Origin: Sphingobium baderi
GTDB taxonomy: Bacteria > Pseudomonadota > Alphaproteobacteria > Sphingomonadales > Sphingomonadaceae
Length of the DNA: 64,000 nucleotides
NCBI RefSeq assembly: GCF_001456115.1
Contig: NZ_CP013264.1
Coordinates: forward strand, 4,043,399 to 4,107,398
Reading direction: 5' to 3'
Shown here: positions 53,437-63,281 of the stretch, piece by piece
Numbering within the stretch: the stretch's first letter is position 1
Layout: the number at the start of each line of letters is the position of its first letter
Notes under the pieces: generated by a model
Seen by the model: the letters and a program-made list of their open reading frames with translations, nothing else
Database searches by the model: none
What the model was told of the DNA's origin: nothing
Translations under genes and position numbers: made by a program

Positions 53437-55626
53437 TCACTTGGGATCGGCGCTGATTTTCAATCCCGTGAAGCGCGCGGCGAAGGCGTAGCTGTCGGCA
53501 TATTCGTCGATCAGCTTATCGATCGGCTTGCCCGCGCCATGGCCCGCCCGACTTTCCACGCGCAGCAGGCGGGGCCGCTCACCCAGATCCGCGGCTTGGA
53601 GCGCGGCGGCATATTTGAAGCTGTGCGCGGGGACGACCCGGTCGTCAGTGTCCGCCGTCGTCACCAATATGGCGGGGTAATCCCTGCCGCCCCGGATGTT
53701 GTGATAGGGCGAATAGCCGTAGAGCAGGTGGAAATCCGCTTCATTGTCCGGCGATCCATAATCGTCCACCCAATAACGCCCGGCGGTGAAGCGGTTGAAG
53801 CGCAGCATGTCCATCACCCCCACGGCGGGCAGCGCGGCGGCGAACAGGTCGGGACGCTGGTTCACCACCGCGCCGACCAGCAGGCCGCCATTGGAGCGCC
53901 CCTCGATCGCGAGGCCGTCCTGCGGGGTGAAGCCATTGGCTTTCAGATATTCGGCGGCGGCGATGAAATCGTCAAAGACATTCTGCTTGTTGGCAAGGCG
54001 GCCCGCATCGTGCCATGCCTTGCCATATTCGCCCCCGCCGCGCAGTGCCGCGATGGCATAGGCCCCGCCCTGCTCCAGCCACGCCATGCGCGTAGCCGAA
54101 TAGCCGGGCGTCAGCGTGATGTTGAAACCACCATAGCCGTAAAGGATCGTCGGCACGGCAATGGCGTGATCGGCCAGCGTCTTCTTGCGGATGATGGTGA
54201 GGGGGATCAGCGTGCCGTCCTTTGACGGATAGCTGCGTTGTTCGACGCCATAATCATCCGGGTCGAAGGGCAGGTCCGGCAAGGCGAAGGGCTGGATTTG
54301 CCGGGTCGCCGTGTCGAAGCGATAGATACCCGGCGGCCGCGTAAAGCCGGAAAAGCTGAAGAAGGTTTCGGGGTCGCCGTCCCGCCCGCTAAAGCCCGCA
54401 GCCGTGCCCATGCCCGGCAGCGGCACGTCGCCGACGCGGCGGCCATCCAGTTCCACCATCTCCGCGACCGTCTGCGCGTCGTTCAGATAGGCGAGGATCA
54501 GGCGGTTGCCGACCAGCGATGCGCCCGCCAGCGTGTCACCGCGTTCGGGGATGACTTCTCGCGGCCTCCTGCGCGGATGCCGGGCGTCGAGGGAGACGAG
54601 GCGGAAATGCGCCGCACGATTGTCGGTGATGAAATAGAGCAGCGATCCCCTGCTGCCAATCAGCCGCCAGTCATCATCGAGGCCCCGGATCAGGGTACGA
54701 AGCTTCGGCGGGCCGCCGTCGAGCGCGGCGATATGCAGTTCGCGGCGGGAATCGATGCCCTGGAAGGAACTGACGATCAGCCATTGTCCGTCACTCGTCA
54801 CCTGCGCGCTGTGCCTCAGCGTCGGGCGCGAAGGCGTGGCGTAGACGATCTGGTCCTGCGCCGGATCAGTGCCGAGGCGGTGGTAGCGGACCTGCTGATT
54901 TTCACTGGCGGAGCGATAGGTCTGGCCGTCTGCCGGCGCGGCGAAACAGGAGTAGAAAAAGCCCTCACCCCGGCCATCCCACGCCAGCTGGGAGAATTTG
55001 ACCCAGGGGATGCTGTCGGGCAGCCGCTTGCCGGTGGCGACATCCAACACCCTGAGCGTCCGCCAGTCGCTACCCGCCTCCTGCACGGCGTAGAGCAGCC
55101 AGCGGCCATCGGGCGAAGGCTGCCATTCGGCAAGCGCGCTGGCGCCGTCTTCCGCCCAGCCATTGGGGTCGAGCAGGAGCCGTTCCTTGCCGCCGAGGCC
55201 TTCGCGGACATAGAGGGGGGTCTGGTTCTGAAGACCCTTGTTATAGCCGTAGAAATAGAGGCTGCCCGCCTTGCGCGGGACAGTGTAGCGGCCATGGGCG
55301 AAAAGCGCCTGCATGCGTTTGCGTAGAATATCGCGGCCGGGAAGCGCATCGATAGTGCGACGGGTCAGCGCGTTTTCACGGGCGACCCAGTCGCGGACGG
55401 CAGGGTCGGTCCGCAGGTCGTTTTCCAGCCAGCGGTAGGGATCGGCGACCCTCACGCCGAAATGGTCCTCCACCCGATCCTCTCGCAAAGCGACGGGATA
55501 GGAGAGGCCGCGCGCGGCCGTATCGAAGGTCGAGGGACTGGGACCGGCGCGAAGGGGACCGGCCGCCAGCAGCAGAAGCAGCGACAGGGTTAGGCCGACT
55601 GCCCTGGGGGCGCGAAGCAGGGACAT
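53437..55626 (-). CDS. prolyl oligopeptidase, family S9A
   Basis: 729 residues with a signal peptide (LLRAPRAVGLTLSLLLLLAA). A propeller domain (opening YPVALREDRVEDHFGVRVAD then PYRWLEN) precedes the alpha/beta hydrolase domain, where the nucleophile is S578 in GRSNGGLLVG, the Asp lies in DTDDRVVPAHS and the His in RAGHGAGKP. It cleaves short peptides after proline, here exported. An upstream in-frame Met at 55668 would start inside the rplQ terminator hairpin, so 55626 is preferred although its GAGAGG lies very close to the ATG. Confidence 0.93.
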   Translation of the reverse strand: MSLLRAPRAVGLTLSLLLLLAAGPLRAGPSPSTFDTAARGLSYPVALREDRVEDHFGVRVADPYRWLENDLRTDPAVRDWVARENALTRRTIDALPGRDILRKRMQALFAHGRYTVPRKAGSLYFYGYNKGLQNQTPLYVREGLGGKERLLLDPNGWAEDGASALAEWQPSPDGRWLLYAVQEAGSDWRTLRVLDVATGKRLPDSIPWVKFSQLAWDGRGEGFFYSCFAAPADGQTYRSASENQQVRYHRLGTDPAQDQIVYATPSRPTLRHSAQVTSDGQWLIVSSFQGIDSRRELHIAALDGGPPKLRTLIRGLDDDWRLIGSRGSLLYFITDNRAAHFRLVSLDARHPRRRPREVIPERGDTLAGASLVGNRLILAYLNDAQTVAEMVELDGRRVGDVPLPGMGTAAGFSGRDGDPETFFSFSGFTRPPGIYRFDTATRQIQPFALPDLPFDPDDYGVEQRSYPSKDGTLIPLTIIRKKTLADHAIAVPTILYGYGGFNITLTPGYSATRMAWLEQGGAYAIAALRGGGEYGKAWHDAGRLANKQNVFDDFIAAAEYLKANGFTPQDGLAIEGRSNGGLLVGAVVNQRPDLFAAALPAVGVMDMLRFNRFTAGRYWVDDYGSPDNEADFHLLYGYSPYHNIRGGRDYPAILVTTADTDDRVVPAHSFKYAAALQAADLGERPRLLRVESRAGHGAGKPIDKLIDEYADSYAFAARFTGLKISADPK

Positions 55627-55651
55627 CCTCTCGACTCGGGTCACATAAGAA

Positions 55652-55685
55652 ACAGGCCGCGGTTTCATGCGAAACCACGGCCTGT
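55652..55685 (-). terminator. terminator of the alpha ribosomal operon
   Basis: On the minus strand ACAGGCCGTGGTTTC pairs with GAAACCGCGGCCTGT. The one imperfect pair is G-U in minus-strand RNA only, and TTTCTT follows. It is 40 bp after the rplQ stop. Confidence 0.85.
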
Positions 55686-55724
55686 CCGTAACGCTATCAT
55701 GCGCCGCCGGAAAGCGGCTTGATA

Positions 55725-56150
55725 TTATGCGGCTTCCAGCTCGTCCGCGTCGGCGCTCTGGACTGGACCGGAATCCTTGCCCTTGGCATCAACGTCGCGG
55801 TCGACCAGTTCGATGATCGCGATCGGCGCGGCGTCCGAAGCCCGGAAACCGGCCTTGATGACGCGGGTATAGCCGCCATTGCGATCCTTGTAACGCTCGG
55901 CCAGAACTTCGAAGAGCTTGGTCAGCTGCGTGTCGTCCTGAAGGCGAGCATGGGCCAGACGGCGGTTCGACAGGCCACCCTTCTTGGCGAGGGTGATGAG
56001 CTTTTCGACGTAGGGACGCAGTTCCTTCGCCTTGGGCGTGGTGGTCAGAATCTGCTCATGCTTGATGAGCGAAGCCGCGAGGTTGCGGAGCAGCGCATTA
56101 CGATGCCCGGCGCTGCGCTGCAGCTTGCGATGACCGATCTTGTGACGCAT
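55725..56150 (-). CDS. rplQ: 50S ribosomal protein L17
   Basis: 141 residues. The N-terminus [20 protein letters not shown] and the segment [17 protein letters not shown] are diagnostic. Like other alphaproteobacterial L17 proteins it carries an acidic C-terminal extension ([14 protein letters not shown]). It binds 23S rRNA near the exit tunnel. It is the last gene of the operon with a GAAGGAAG ribosome site. Confidence 0.97.
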   Translation of the reverse strand: MRHKIGHRKLQRSAGHRNALLRNLAASLIKHEQILTTTPKAKELRPYVEKLITLAKKGGLSNRRLAHARLQDDTQLTKLFEVLAERYKDRNGGYTRVIKAGFRASDAAPIAIIELVDRDVDAKGKDSGPVQSADADELEAA

Positions 56151-56230
56151 TTTGTCTTCCTTCGTTCGTTAAGGGGCCGTTTCAGGTACCCCAGACCAGG
56201 CACAGTCAAGGTCGTGCCCATCACCTTGGT

Positions 56231-56279
56231 CCGTTCGTTTCGCGCTTGCCGTTTCTCGACTTCGCTTCGAAACGAACGG
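56231..56279. repeat. REP-like hairpin between rpoA and rplQ
   Basis: CCGTTCGTTTCG (56231-56242) and CGAAACGAACGG (56268-56279) are 12-bp perfect inverted arms around 25 bases. The internal TCTCGACTTCGCT and terminal CGAACGG resemble the ends of the dispersed repeats at 19.1 and 48.7 kb. Confidence 0.55.
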
Positions 56280-56289
56280 GAGATCGGTT

Positions 56290-57351
56290 TTAGCCGAGCA
56301 GCTCCTGTTCGAGCTTCTTGGCCATTTCCTCGATATTTTCCGGCGGCCAGCCGGGGATGTCCATGCCCAGACGCAGGCCCATGGACGACAGCACTTCCTT
56401 GATTTCGTTCAGCGACTTGCGGCCGAAATTGGGGGTACGCAGCATCTCCGCTTCGGTCTTCTGAACCAGATCGCCGATATAGATGATGTTGTCGTTCTTG
56501 AGACAGTTGGCCGAACGGACCGACAGTTCCAGTTCGTCCACCTTCTTGAGCAGGTAGCGGTTGATCTGGTTCGCGTCGCTTTCACTGTCGCCCGACGAAG
56601 CAGAAGCCGTGCCGGCAGCCGGAGCGGCGGTCGGCAGCGCATCCTCGAAGTGGACGAAGAGCTGGAGCTGGTCCTGAAGGATGCGCGCGGCATAAGCCAC
56701 CGCGTCTTCCGGGGTAACGGTGCCATCGGTTTCAAGCGTCAGCGACAGCTTGTCATAGTCCAGTTCCTGGCCGACGCGGGTATTGTCGACCTTGTAGGCG
56801 ACCTGACGCACCGGCGAGTAGAGCGCATCGACCGGAATGAGGCCGATCGGCGCGTCGGCCGGACGGTTGGCGACAGCCGGGACATAGCCCTTGCCGACGT
56901 CAGCGGTCAGTTCCATGTTCAACGTCGCGCCCTGGTCGAGGTGGCAGATGACCAGATCGGGGTTCATCACTTCGATGTCGCCGACAACGGCGATGTCGCC
57001 GGCCTTCACTTCAGCCGGGCCAGTGGCGGAAAGCTGGAGCCGCTTGGGGCCATCGCCTTCCATCTTCAGTGCGATCTGCTTCACGTTCAGAACGATGTCC
57101 GTCACATCCTCGCGCACGCCGGCGAGCGAGGAAAATTCGTGCAGGACGTTCTCGATCTTGATGGACGTGACCGCCGCACCCTGAAGCGACGAAAGAAGAA
57201 CCCGCCGCAGCGCGTTGCCGAGCGTCAGGCCGAAACCACGCTCAAGCGGCTCGGCGACGAAAGTCGCCTTGCGCTTGCCGTCGCCGGAAGCCTTGATCTC
57301 CAGCGCGTTGGGCTTCTTCAATTCCTGCCAGTTCTTCATGTTGACAGTCAT
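56290..57351 (-). CDS. rpoA: DNA-directed RNA polymerase subunit alpha
   Basis: 353 residues. The N-terminal domain has the assembly motif [19 protein letters not shown], and the C-terminal domain has [17 protein letters not shown] and [13 protein letters not shown], the DNA- and activator-binding surface. A flexible linker rich in Ala, Ser and Asp lies near residue 245. AGGGGAATTAC precedes the ATG. It assembles the core polymerase as a dimer. Confidence 0.97.
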   Translation of the reverse strand: MTVNMKNWQELKKPNALEIKASGDGKRKATFVAEPLERGFGLTLGNALRRVLLSSLQGAAVTSIKIENVLHEFSSLAGVREDVTDIVLNVKQIALKMEGDGPKRLQLSATGPAEVKAGDIAVVGDIEVMNPDLVICHLDQGATLNMELTADVGKGYVPAVANRPADAPIGLIPVDALYSPVRQVAYKVDNTRVGQELDYDKLSLTLETDGTVTPEDAVAYAARILQDQLQLFVHFEDALPTAAPAAGTASASSGDSESDANQINRYLLKKVDELELSVRSANCLKNDNIIYIGDLVQKTEAEMLRTPNFGRKSLNEIKEVLSSMGLRLGMDIPGWPPENIEEMAKKLEQELLG

Positions 57352-57472
57352 GTAATTCCCCTGGGGATGGGGCCGAAACGCTCAATCCTGGACCCAACAG
57401 GACGTTTCGACCGATGCAAATGGGTGAACGGGCAGCGCGTCCGCCGCCCGCCGATAAACCGTCGCGTCGAAA

Positions 57473-57862
57473 TCAGACGCGGCGGCGCTTGGACGGACGC
57501 ACGCCATTATGCGGGATCGGCGTGACGTCACGGATCGAGGTGATGTGGAAGCCGACGGCCTGCAACGCGCGCAGGGCCGATTCACGGCCCGAACCGGGGC
57601 CCTTCACTTCGACTTCGAGGGTGCGGACGCCATGTTCGGCGGCCTTGCGGCCCGCATCTTCCGCGCACACCTGCGCGGCATAGGGGGTCGACTTGCGGCT
57701 GCCCTTGAAGCCCATCATGCCGGCCGAGGACCAGCTGATCGCATTGCCCTGGGCGTCTGTGATGGTGACCATGGTGTTGTTGAAGCTGGCGTTGACGTGC
57801 GCCACGCCCGCCGAGATGTTCTTGCGCTCGCGCCGTTTGATGCGCTGGGGTTCGCGTGCCAT
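57473..57862 (-). CDS. rpsK: 30S ribosomal protein S11
   Basis: 129 residues. [40 protein letters not shown] and the basic C-terminus [13 protein letters not shown] identify S11. It forms part of the 30S platform near the E site. It is the second gene of the operon, 74 bp after rpsM, with a GGA-containing ribosome site. Confidence 0.97.
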   Translation of the reverse strand: MAREPQRIKRRERKNISAGVAHVNASFNNTMVTITDAQGNAISWSSAGMMGFKGSRKSTPYAAQVCAEDAGRKAAEHGVRTLEVEVKGPGSGRESALRALQAVGFHITSIRDVTPIPHNGVRPSKRRRV

Positions 57863-57935
57863 TTTCGCTCTATCCTACTGAAATCGTTGAATGGAGAAGT
57901 CGCCGGAGGGCCATGCCGAGACAGGCCCTCAACGA

Positions 57936-58304
57936 TTACTTCTTCTTGCCGGCGATCGGCTTCGCCTTGCCCTTGCGGGTGCGCGCATTGGTATGCGTGC
58001 GCTGACCGCGAACCGGCAGCCCCTTACGGTGACGCAGGCCGCGATAGCAGGCCAGGTCCATCAGGCGCTTGATGTTCATCGCGGTTTCGCGGCGCAGATC
58101 GCCTTCGACCGTGAGGTCGGCGTCGATCGCTTCGCGGATCTGGAGGACTTCGGCGTCCGACAGGTCCTGAACGCGACGGCTGTGGTCGATGCCCAGCTTG
58201 TCGGCGATGTCGACGGCGGTCTTGCGACCGATGCCGTGAATGTAGGTGAGCGCGATGATCACGCGCTTGTTGGTCGGGATGTTGACACCCGCAATACGTG
58301 CCAT
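57936..58304 (-). CDS. rpsM: 30S ribosomal protein S13
   Basis: 122 residues. [20 protein letters not shown], the helix-hairpin-helix [28 protein letters not shown] and the basic tail [12 protein letters not shown] are diagnostic. It sits at the head of the 30S and contacts L5 and tRNA. It is the first gene of the operon, with GGAGCAGGAGAAC upstream and a promoter about 170 bp away. Confidence 0.97.
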   Translation of the reverse strand: MARIAGVNIPTNKRVIIALTYIHGIGRKTAVDIADKLGIDHSRRVQDLSDAEVLQIREAIDADLTVEGDLRRETAMNIKRLMDLACYRGLRHRKGLPVRGQRTHTNARTRKGKAKPIAGKKK

Positions 58305-58470
58305 GGTAATCTGTTCTCCTGCTCCACAGGGCGGTTGGCGCCACCCTATCTCAAAGCGTCCGGGCCAAAGCTCCCTGGCTCAGGAGCGATGACCATGTTA
58401 CTACCCCAAGACGCAAAAAAGACGGCCAGTGCTTCTGCACTGCCGCTCACCAGCGTGTCGGGATGCGCGC

Positions 58471-58499
58471 GCTCTAGCGAGTCGGGCCGAAACTGTCAA
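58471..58499 (-). promoter_or_regulatory. promoter of the rpsM-rpsK-rpoA-rplQ operon
   Basis: On the minus strand: -35 TTGACA (58494-58499), a 17-bp spacer, -10 TAGAGC (58471-58476). It implies a leader of about 160 nt before the rpsM ATG, room for ribosomal-protein feedback control. Confidence 0.7.
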
Positions 58500-58589
58500 T
58501 ATCGGCCCGCCGCATGACGGGGATGTTCAGCCTTCCGACAGCCTGCCGCTGCTAGGGAACGGCGCATCCTATCGGAAAGGTCCGGACAT

Positions 58590-59210
58590 ATGAAGAAGAG
58601 TCGCTGGATGACGGGATCGCTGGTCGGCCTGGCCCTGATCGGGGCCAGCATGTCTCCGGCGGAGGCGCGTCCCCGTTACGGCCATGGCGGCTGGGGCGGC
58701 GACCGCTGGCATCACCGGCATGGCGACGGATTCGGCGTGGGCGACGCGATCGGCGTGGCGGCGCTGATCGGCGCAGTGGCAGTCGTCGCGTCCTCCATGG
58801 CGAAGGACAAGAAAGCCGCGCGGGCTTCCGGTCCCGACGGCGAGCGCGCCTATGACGACGACAGCTACGACGCGCCGCCGCCCGCCAACGGCACGGATTA
58901 TGGCGCGGATCGGCGGGACGAAGATTTTTCGGATGTGGCCGATGTAAACCGGCAGGATGACGCACAGATGAGCGACGCCTGCGCCGTGGCGGCGCGGGAC
59001 GAGGCGCAGGCGCAGGCGCAGGGCGGCTATGCCGAGGTGCGCCATATGGAGGCGCCCCGGGCGACGGGCAACGGCTATAATATAGACGGCGATGTCGAGA
59101 CGCGCGCAAGCTGGAGCGCCAGCAGCGGGACGACGCGCCGCTTCACCTGTTCGATGCGGGACGGGCGCGTGGCGGAGGTCTATCTGAGCCGCGACGTGGC
59201 CATGCAATAA
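58590..59210 (+). CDS. secreted protein of unknown function
   Basis: 206 residues. A signal peptide ends near SPAEARPR, followed by a His/Gly/Trp-rich stretch (GHGGWGGDRWHHRHGDG), then a hydrophobic segment GVAALIGAVAVVASSMA, an acidic Asp/Tyr/Pro-rich middle, and a C-terminal domain with CAVAARDEAQ and TRRFTCSMRDGRVAEVYL (two Cys). The layout is frequent in sphingomonads but I know no function. GGAAAGG lies nine bases before the ATG. Confidence 0.75.
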   Translation: MKKSRWMTGSLVGLALIGASMSPAEARPRYGHGGWGGDRWHHRHGDGFGVGDAIGVAALIGAVAVVASSMAKDKKAARASGPDGERAYDDDSYDAPPPANGTDYGADRRDEDFSDVADVNRQDDAQMSDACAVAARDEAQAQAQGGYAEVRHMEAPRATGNGYNIDGDVETRASWSASSGTTRRFTCSMRDGRVAEVYLSRDVAMQ

Positions 59211-59254
59211 ACCAGCCATTCCCTTCCGGGGGAGGCCTGGCTTAAGAAGCGGTC

Positions 59255-59914
59255 ATGCGGCGCTATGATTTCCCCCGACACGTGATGGCGATGGGCCTTG
59301 CGGCGCTGGCGGGTTTCATCGACGCGCTGGGGTTTCTGAAGCTGGGCGGGCTGTTCGTATCCTTCATGAGCGGCAATTCGACGCGGCTGGCCGTTGGGCT
59401 GGCCAGCGGAACCAGCGTGGCGCTGACGGCGGCGGGGCTGATCGGCGCCTTTGTCGGCGGCGTGCTGGCCGGCGCGCTGCTCGCGCGGGCGGCAGGACAG
59501 TGGCGCAAGCAGGCGGTGCTGGGGCTTGTCACGCTGCTGCTGGGGGTTGGCGGGATGCTGACGGTCATGGGCCATGCGGGCAACGGCCTCACGCTGCTGA
59601 TGGCGGCGGCCATGGGCGCGGTGAACAATGTGTTCCAGCGCAATGGCGAAGTCAGCATCGGCGTCACCTATATGACGGGCGCGCTGGTCAAGCTGGGGCA
59701 GGCGCTGGCGGCGGCGTTGACCGGCGGCCCACGCCTTGGCTGGCTGCCCTATCTGCTGCTGTGGCTGGGGCTGATGACGGGCGCGGTGGCGGGGGCCGCG
59801 CTGTTTCCCGTCATGGACCTGCGGGCATTGTGGATCGCCTGCGCCTTCTCCGCGCTGCTGCTGGCGTGGAGCGTTCGCATGGGGCCGCTGCCGATGGCTT
59901 CGCGCTTGGCTTAA
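59255..59914 (+). CDS. YoaK/DUF1275 family membrane protein
   Basis: 219 residues with about six helices. The opening LAALAGFIDALGFLKLGGLF followed by VSFMSGNSTRLAVGL is the DUF1275 signature (AGxxDAxxF..FVSFMTGNTT). Members are inner-membrane proteins of unknown function. It starts 30 bp before the following MFS gene in the same direction and could share its transcript. Confidence 0.9.
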   Translation: MRRYDFPRHVMAMGLAALAGFIDALGFLKLGGLFVSFMSGNSTRLAVGLASGTSVALTAAGLIGAFVGGVLAGALLARAAGQWRKQAVLGLVTLLLGVGGMLTVMGHAGNGLTLLMAAAMGAVNNVFQRNGEVSIGVTYMTGALVKLGQALAAALTGGPRLGWLPYLLLWLGLMTGAVAGAALFPVMDLRALWIACAFSALLLAWSVRMGPLPMASRLA

Positions 59915-59943
59915 AGACTGGTTGGGCCTAGGGACCATCCGCC

Positions 59944-61197
59944 ATGCCCGTTGTCCCCTCCCCCCGCCATCGCGCCGCCATCGCGTTCATTCTGATAACG
60001 GCGCTGCTCGATGTCATGTCGATGGGGATCGTCATTCCGGTCCTGCCGGAGCTGATCGAGACGTTGACCGGCTCCACCAGCGAGGCGAGCCTGTGGAACG
60101 GCGTGTTCGTGGCGCTGTGGGCGGGCATGCAGTTCCTGTGCTCGCCGGTGATCGGATCGCTGTCCGACCGCTATGGGCGGCGGCCGGTGATCCTGATTTC
60201 GGTCGCGGGGCTGGCGATCGACTATGTGCTGATGGCGCTGGCGCCGGACCTGTGGTGGCTGGCGCTGGGGCGGATATTGGCAGGCGTCACTTCGTCCAGC
60301 TTCACCTCCACCTTCGCCTATATGGCGGACATCACGCCGCCCGAGGAGCGCGCACGGGGATATGGCCTGATCGGCGCGGCGTTCAGCGCGGGCTTTGTCG
60401 CCGGGCCGCTGATCGGCGGGGTGCTGGGCGAGATTTCGCTGCGCGCGCCATTCTGGGCGGCGGCGGCGCTGTCGGCCATGGCGTTTTGCTATGGGCTGTT
60501 CGTGCTGCCCGAATCGCTGCCGCCTGAAAAGCGCATGACCTTTTCGTGGACGCGCGCCAATCCGTTCGGCGCGCTCAAGCTGCTGCGGTCGCATCCGGAA
60601 TTGTCGAGCCTCGCTATCGTCAACTTCCTCCTCTATTTCGCGCATCACCTCTTTTCGGCGGTGTTCGTGCTTTATGCCGGGGACCGCTATGGCTGGAGCG
60701 CATGGCAGGTGGGAACGCTGCTGGCGCTGGTCGGCCTGCTCGACATGGGCGTGCAGGGGATGCTGGTGGGCCCGGTGGTGAAGCGGCTGGGCGACCGCAC
60801 GACCATGGTGATCGGCCTTGCCTTCGGCGCCGTCGGCATATTGGCGATGGGGCTGGCGAGCAATGGCTGGCTGTTCATCGCGGCGATGTTCCCTAATGCG
60901 CTGTGGGGCCTGGCCATGCCGACGATCCAGTCGCTGATGACGCAGCGCGTGTCGGAAACCGAACAGGGGCAGCTTCAAGGCGCGAACAACAGCGTCGGGA
61001 GCATTGCCGGAATCGCTTCGCCGCTGTTCTTCGGCTGGGTCTATTCGGTGTCGATCGGACCGCAGCCCGCCCTGCCCTTCATCGGCAGCGCCTTCGTCAT
61101 CGGGGCGGTGGTGCTGGGCGGCGCGGCGGTGATGGGATGGCTGGCCGGGCGCGGCGGCCATGCGCCTTTGCTGGACAAGGACGGCATAGCGCACTAA
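59944..61197 (+). CDS. MFS transporter, TCR/Tet family
   Basis: 417 residues, 12 membrane helices. The loop motif [14 protein letters not shown] lies between helices 2 and 3; [12 protein letters not shown] and the segment [21 protein letters not shown] are typical of the TetA group of drug:H+ antiporters. The related chromosomal proteins are often unlinked to tetracycline resistance, and no TetR repressor is adjacent, so a substrate is not claimed. guaA begins 43 bp downstream. Confidence 0.9.
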   Translation: MPVVPSPRHRAAIAFILITALLDVMSMGIVIPVLPELIETLTGSTSEASLWNGVFVALWAGMQFLCSPVIGSLSDRYGRRPVILISVAGLAIDYVLMALAPDLWWLALGRILAGVTSSSFTSTFAYMADITPPEERARGYGLIGAAFSAGFVAGPLIGGVLGEISLRAPFWAAAALSAMAFCYGLFVLPESLPPEKRMTFSWTRANPFGALKLLRSHPELSSLAIVNFLLYFAHHLFSAVFVLYAGDRYGWSAWQVGTLLALVGLLDMGVQGMLVGPVVKRLGDRTTMVIGLAFGAVGILAMGLASNGWLFIAAMFPNALWGLAMPTIQSLMTQRVSETEQGQLQGANNSVGSIAGIASPLFFGWVYSVSIGPQPALPFIGSAFVIGAVVLGGAAVMGWLAGRGGHAPLLDKDGIAH

Positions 61198-61240
61198 CCG
61201 CGCGGCATCCCATTCCCCCGGTCAAAGCAAAGGCGATTCG

Positions 61241-62800
61241 ATGACGCTGCCCCTTCAGGATTCCATCCTTATCGTGGACTTCGGCAGCCAGGTGACGCAG
61301 CTCATCGCGCGCCGCGTCCGTGAAGCCGGTGTCTATTCCGAGATCGCGCCCTTCAACAGCGCCGACGAAGCGTTCAAGCGGCTGAAGCCCAAGGGCATCA
61401 TCCTGTCGGGCGGCCCCTCCTCCGTCATGTGGGAGGACAGCCCGCGCGCGCCGCAGCATTTCTTTGAGGCGGGCATCCCGATCCTGGGCATCTGCTACGG
61501 CCAGCAGACGATGATGCATCAGATGGGCGGCACCGTCGAAGGCGGCGAGAGCGGCGAGTTCGGTCGCGCCTTCATCGAGGTGAAGAAGGGCTGCGCGCTG
61601 TTCGACGGCCTTTGGAACGAAGGCGAGCGGCATCAGGTGTGGATGAGCCATGGCGACAAGGTGACGAGCCTCGCGCCCGGTTTCGAGGTCGTGGCGGTGA
61701 GCGAAGGCGCGCCCTATGCCATCACCGCTAACGAGGAGAAGCGCTTCTACGCCACGCAGTTCCACCCGGAGGTCGTGCACACGCCTGACGGCGCCAAGCT
61801 GCTTGCCAATTTCGTGCGCCATGTCTGTGGCCTCGCGGGCGACTGGACCATGGCGGAGTTCCGCGCCACCAAGATCGCCGACATCCGGGCGCAGGTGGGC
61901 GACGGGCGCGTCATCTGCGGCCTTTCGGGCGGCGTCGACAGCGCAGTGGCGGCCGTGCTGATCCATGAGGCGATCGGCGATCAGCTGACCTGCGTGTTCG
62001 TCGACCATGGCCTGATGCGGCTGGGCGAGGCGGAGCAGGTCGTCAGCCTGTTCCGCGAGCATTACGGCATCAAGCTGGTCCATGTGAATGCGGAGGAACG
62101 CTTCCTTGGCGGCCTCGCGGGCCTGACCGACCCTGAGAAGAAGCGCAAGTTCATCGGCGGCGAGTTCATCGCGGTGTTCGAGGAAGAGGCGAAGGCGGTC
62201 GGCGGGGCGGACTTCCTAGCGCAGGGGACGCTCTATCCCGACGTGATCGAGAGCGTGAGCTTCACCGGCGGGCCGAGCGTCACGATCAAGAGCCACCATA
62301 ATGTCGGCGGCCTGCCCGAACGCATGAACATGAAGCTGGTCGAGCCCTTGCGCGAACTGTTCAAGGACGAAGTGCGCGTGCTGGGCCGGGAACTGGGCTT
62401 GCCGGAGATTTTCGTCGGGCGGCACCCCTTCCCCGGTCCGGGTCTGGCGATCCGTATCCCCGGTGAGGTCAGCAAGGAGCGCTGCGACATATTACGTAAA
62501 GCGGACGCCATCTATCTGGAGGAAATCCGCAATGCGGGCCTCTATGACGCGATCTGGCAGGCTTTCGCGGTGCTGCTGCCGGTGCGGACCGTGGGCGTGA
62601 TGGGCGACCATCGCACCTATGACAGCGTCTGCGCGCTGCGGGCCGTGACATCGACCGACGGGATGACGGCGGACATCTATCCCTTCGACGCGGCCTTCCT
62701 GAGCCGGGTCGCGACGCGGATCATCAATGAGGTCAAAGGCATCAACCGGGTCGTCTACGACTATACCTCGAAGCCGCCGGGCACGATCGAGTGGGAATGA
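61241..62800 (+). CDS. guaA: GMP synthase (glutamine-hydrolysing)
   Basis: 519 residues. The N-terminal class I glutamine amidotransferase has nucleophile C85 in GICYGQQ, and the His/Glu pair in [12 protein letters not shown]. The ATP pyrophosphatase domain has the P-loop [13 protein letters not shown], and the C-terminal dimerisation domain ends [14 protein letters not shown]. It aminates XMP to GMP, the last step of de novo guanine nucleotide synthesis. AAAGG precedes the ATG. Confidence 0.97.
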   Translation: MTLPLQDSILIVDFGSQVTQLIARRVREAGVYSEIAPFNSADEAFKRLKPKGIILSGGPSSVMWEDSPRAPQHFFEAGIPILGICYGQQTMMHQMGGTVEGGESGEFGRAFIEVKKGCALFDGLWNEGERHQVWMSHGDKVTSLAPGFEVVAVSEGAPYAITANEEKRFYATQFHPEVVHTPDGAKLLANFVRHVCGLAGDWTMAEFRATKIADIRAQVGDGRVICGLSGGVDSAVAAVLIHEAIGDQLTCVFVDHGLMRLGEAEQVVSLFREHYGIKLVHVNAEERFLGGLAGLTDPEKKRKFIGGEFIAVFEEEAKAVGGADFLAQGTLYPDVIESVSFTGGPSVTIKSHHNVGGLPERMNMKLVEPLRELFKDEVRVLGRELGLPEIFVGRHPFPGPGLAIRIPGEVSKERCDILRKADAIYLEEIRNAGLYDAIWQAFAVLLPVRTVGVMGDHRTYDSVCALRAVTSTDGMTADIYPFDAAFLSRVATRIINEVKGINRVVYDYTSKPPGTIEWE

Positions 62801-62961
62801 TTTCATTGGGGTGATGGCAGTATCTGCTCAGCCCCAAAAAAGCTGATCCATGTCGCCGACGATGGTGTGGAGTTAAAGCGAGGCGCTAATCCACCCATAC
62901 CGCCTTTCGGCGTGGTTTCCCCGGTTATGCGAGCGCCTCCGCTTTGCGGCGCTGTTGCGCT

Positions 62962-63264
62962 TCAAACATCGTCGCTGCCATAAGCGCCGCCTTCATTCTC
63001 CATCCGATCAAGCGCCCTTGCATCCTTCGCCGTGAATTTGAGGCGAACGCCAACGCCGCCATCCGCATCTTCCGGCAGGAAGACCGCGCCTCCCAATTCC
63101 AGCACTTTTCGCAGGCGCAGACTGGCATCGGCGTCAAACATTCCCGCGCCGGTTTCAAAAGCCAACAGATCCTCGCCGCTCAAATCGGCTTTCCGCGCGA
63201 CATATTCACGGGGCCATTGCACCAAAATCCTGGCCGCGCGCGCTTGAGGTCCGGTGATCGTCAT
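62962..63264 (-). CDS. small XRE-like helix-turn-helix protein
   Basis: 100 residues from ATG 63264 with GGGAGA six bases upstream. The start MTITGPQARAARILVQWPRE resembles the MTxxQxRAARALLGWSQxxLA opening of XRE-type DNA-binding proteins. The helix-turn-helix region (YVARKADLSGEDLLAFETG) is degenerate, and the tail LRLRKVLELGGAVFLPEDADGG then GVGVRLKF matches the usual end of that family. It is probably a regulator; DNA binding may be weak. It is co-oriented with the cyclophilin gene, 17 bp downstream of it. Confidence 0.75.
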   Translation of the reverse strand: MTITGPQARAARILVQWPREYVARKADLSGEDLLAFETGAGMFDADASLRLRKVLELGGAVFLPEDADGGVGVRLKFTAKDARALDRMENEGGAYGSDDV

Positions 63265-63281
63265 GCCCATTCTCCCGTTCC

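Noticed and set aside
55627-55668. Upstream Met of the prolyl oligopeptidase frame
   Set aside because: It lies inside the rplQ terminator hairpin and has no ribosome site. The Met at 55626 starts a normal signal peptide.
59911-61194. 427-codon minus-strand frame opposite the MFS gene
   Set aside because: Extreme Arg/Gln/His composition and no hydrophobic core. The plus strand encodes a clear 12-helix transporter.
62925-63158. 77-codon minus-strand frame ending in RRKAEALA
   Set aside because: It overlaps the XRE-like gene in another frame. The latter has the ribosome site and family-like ends.
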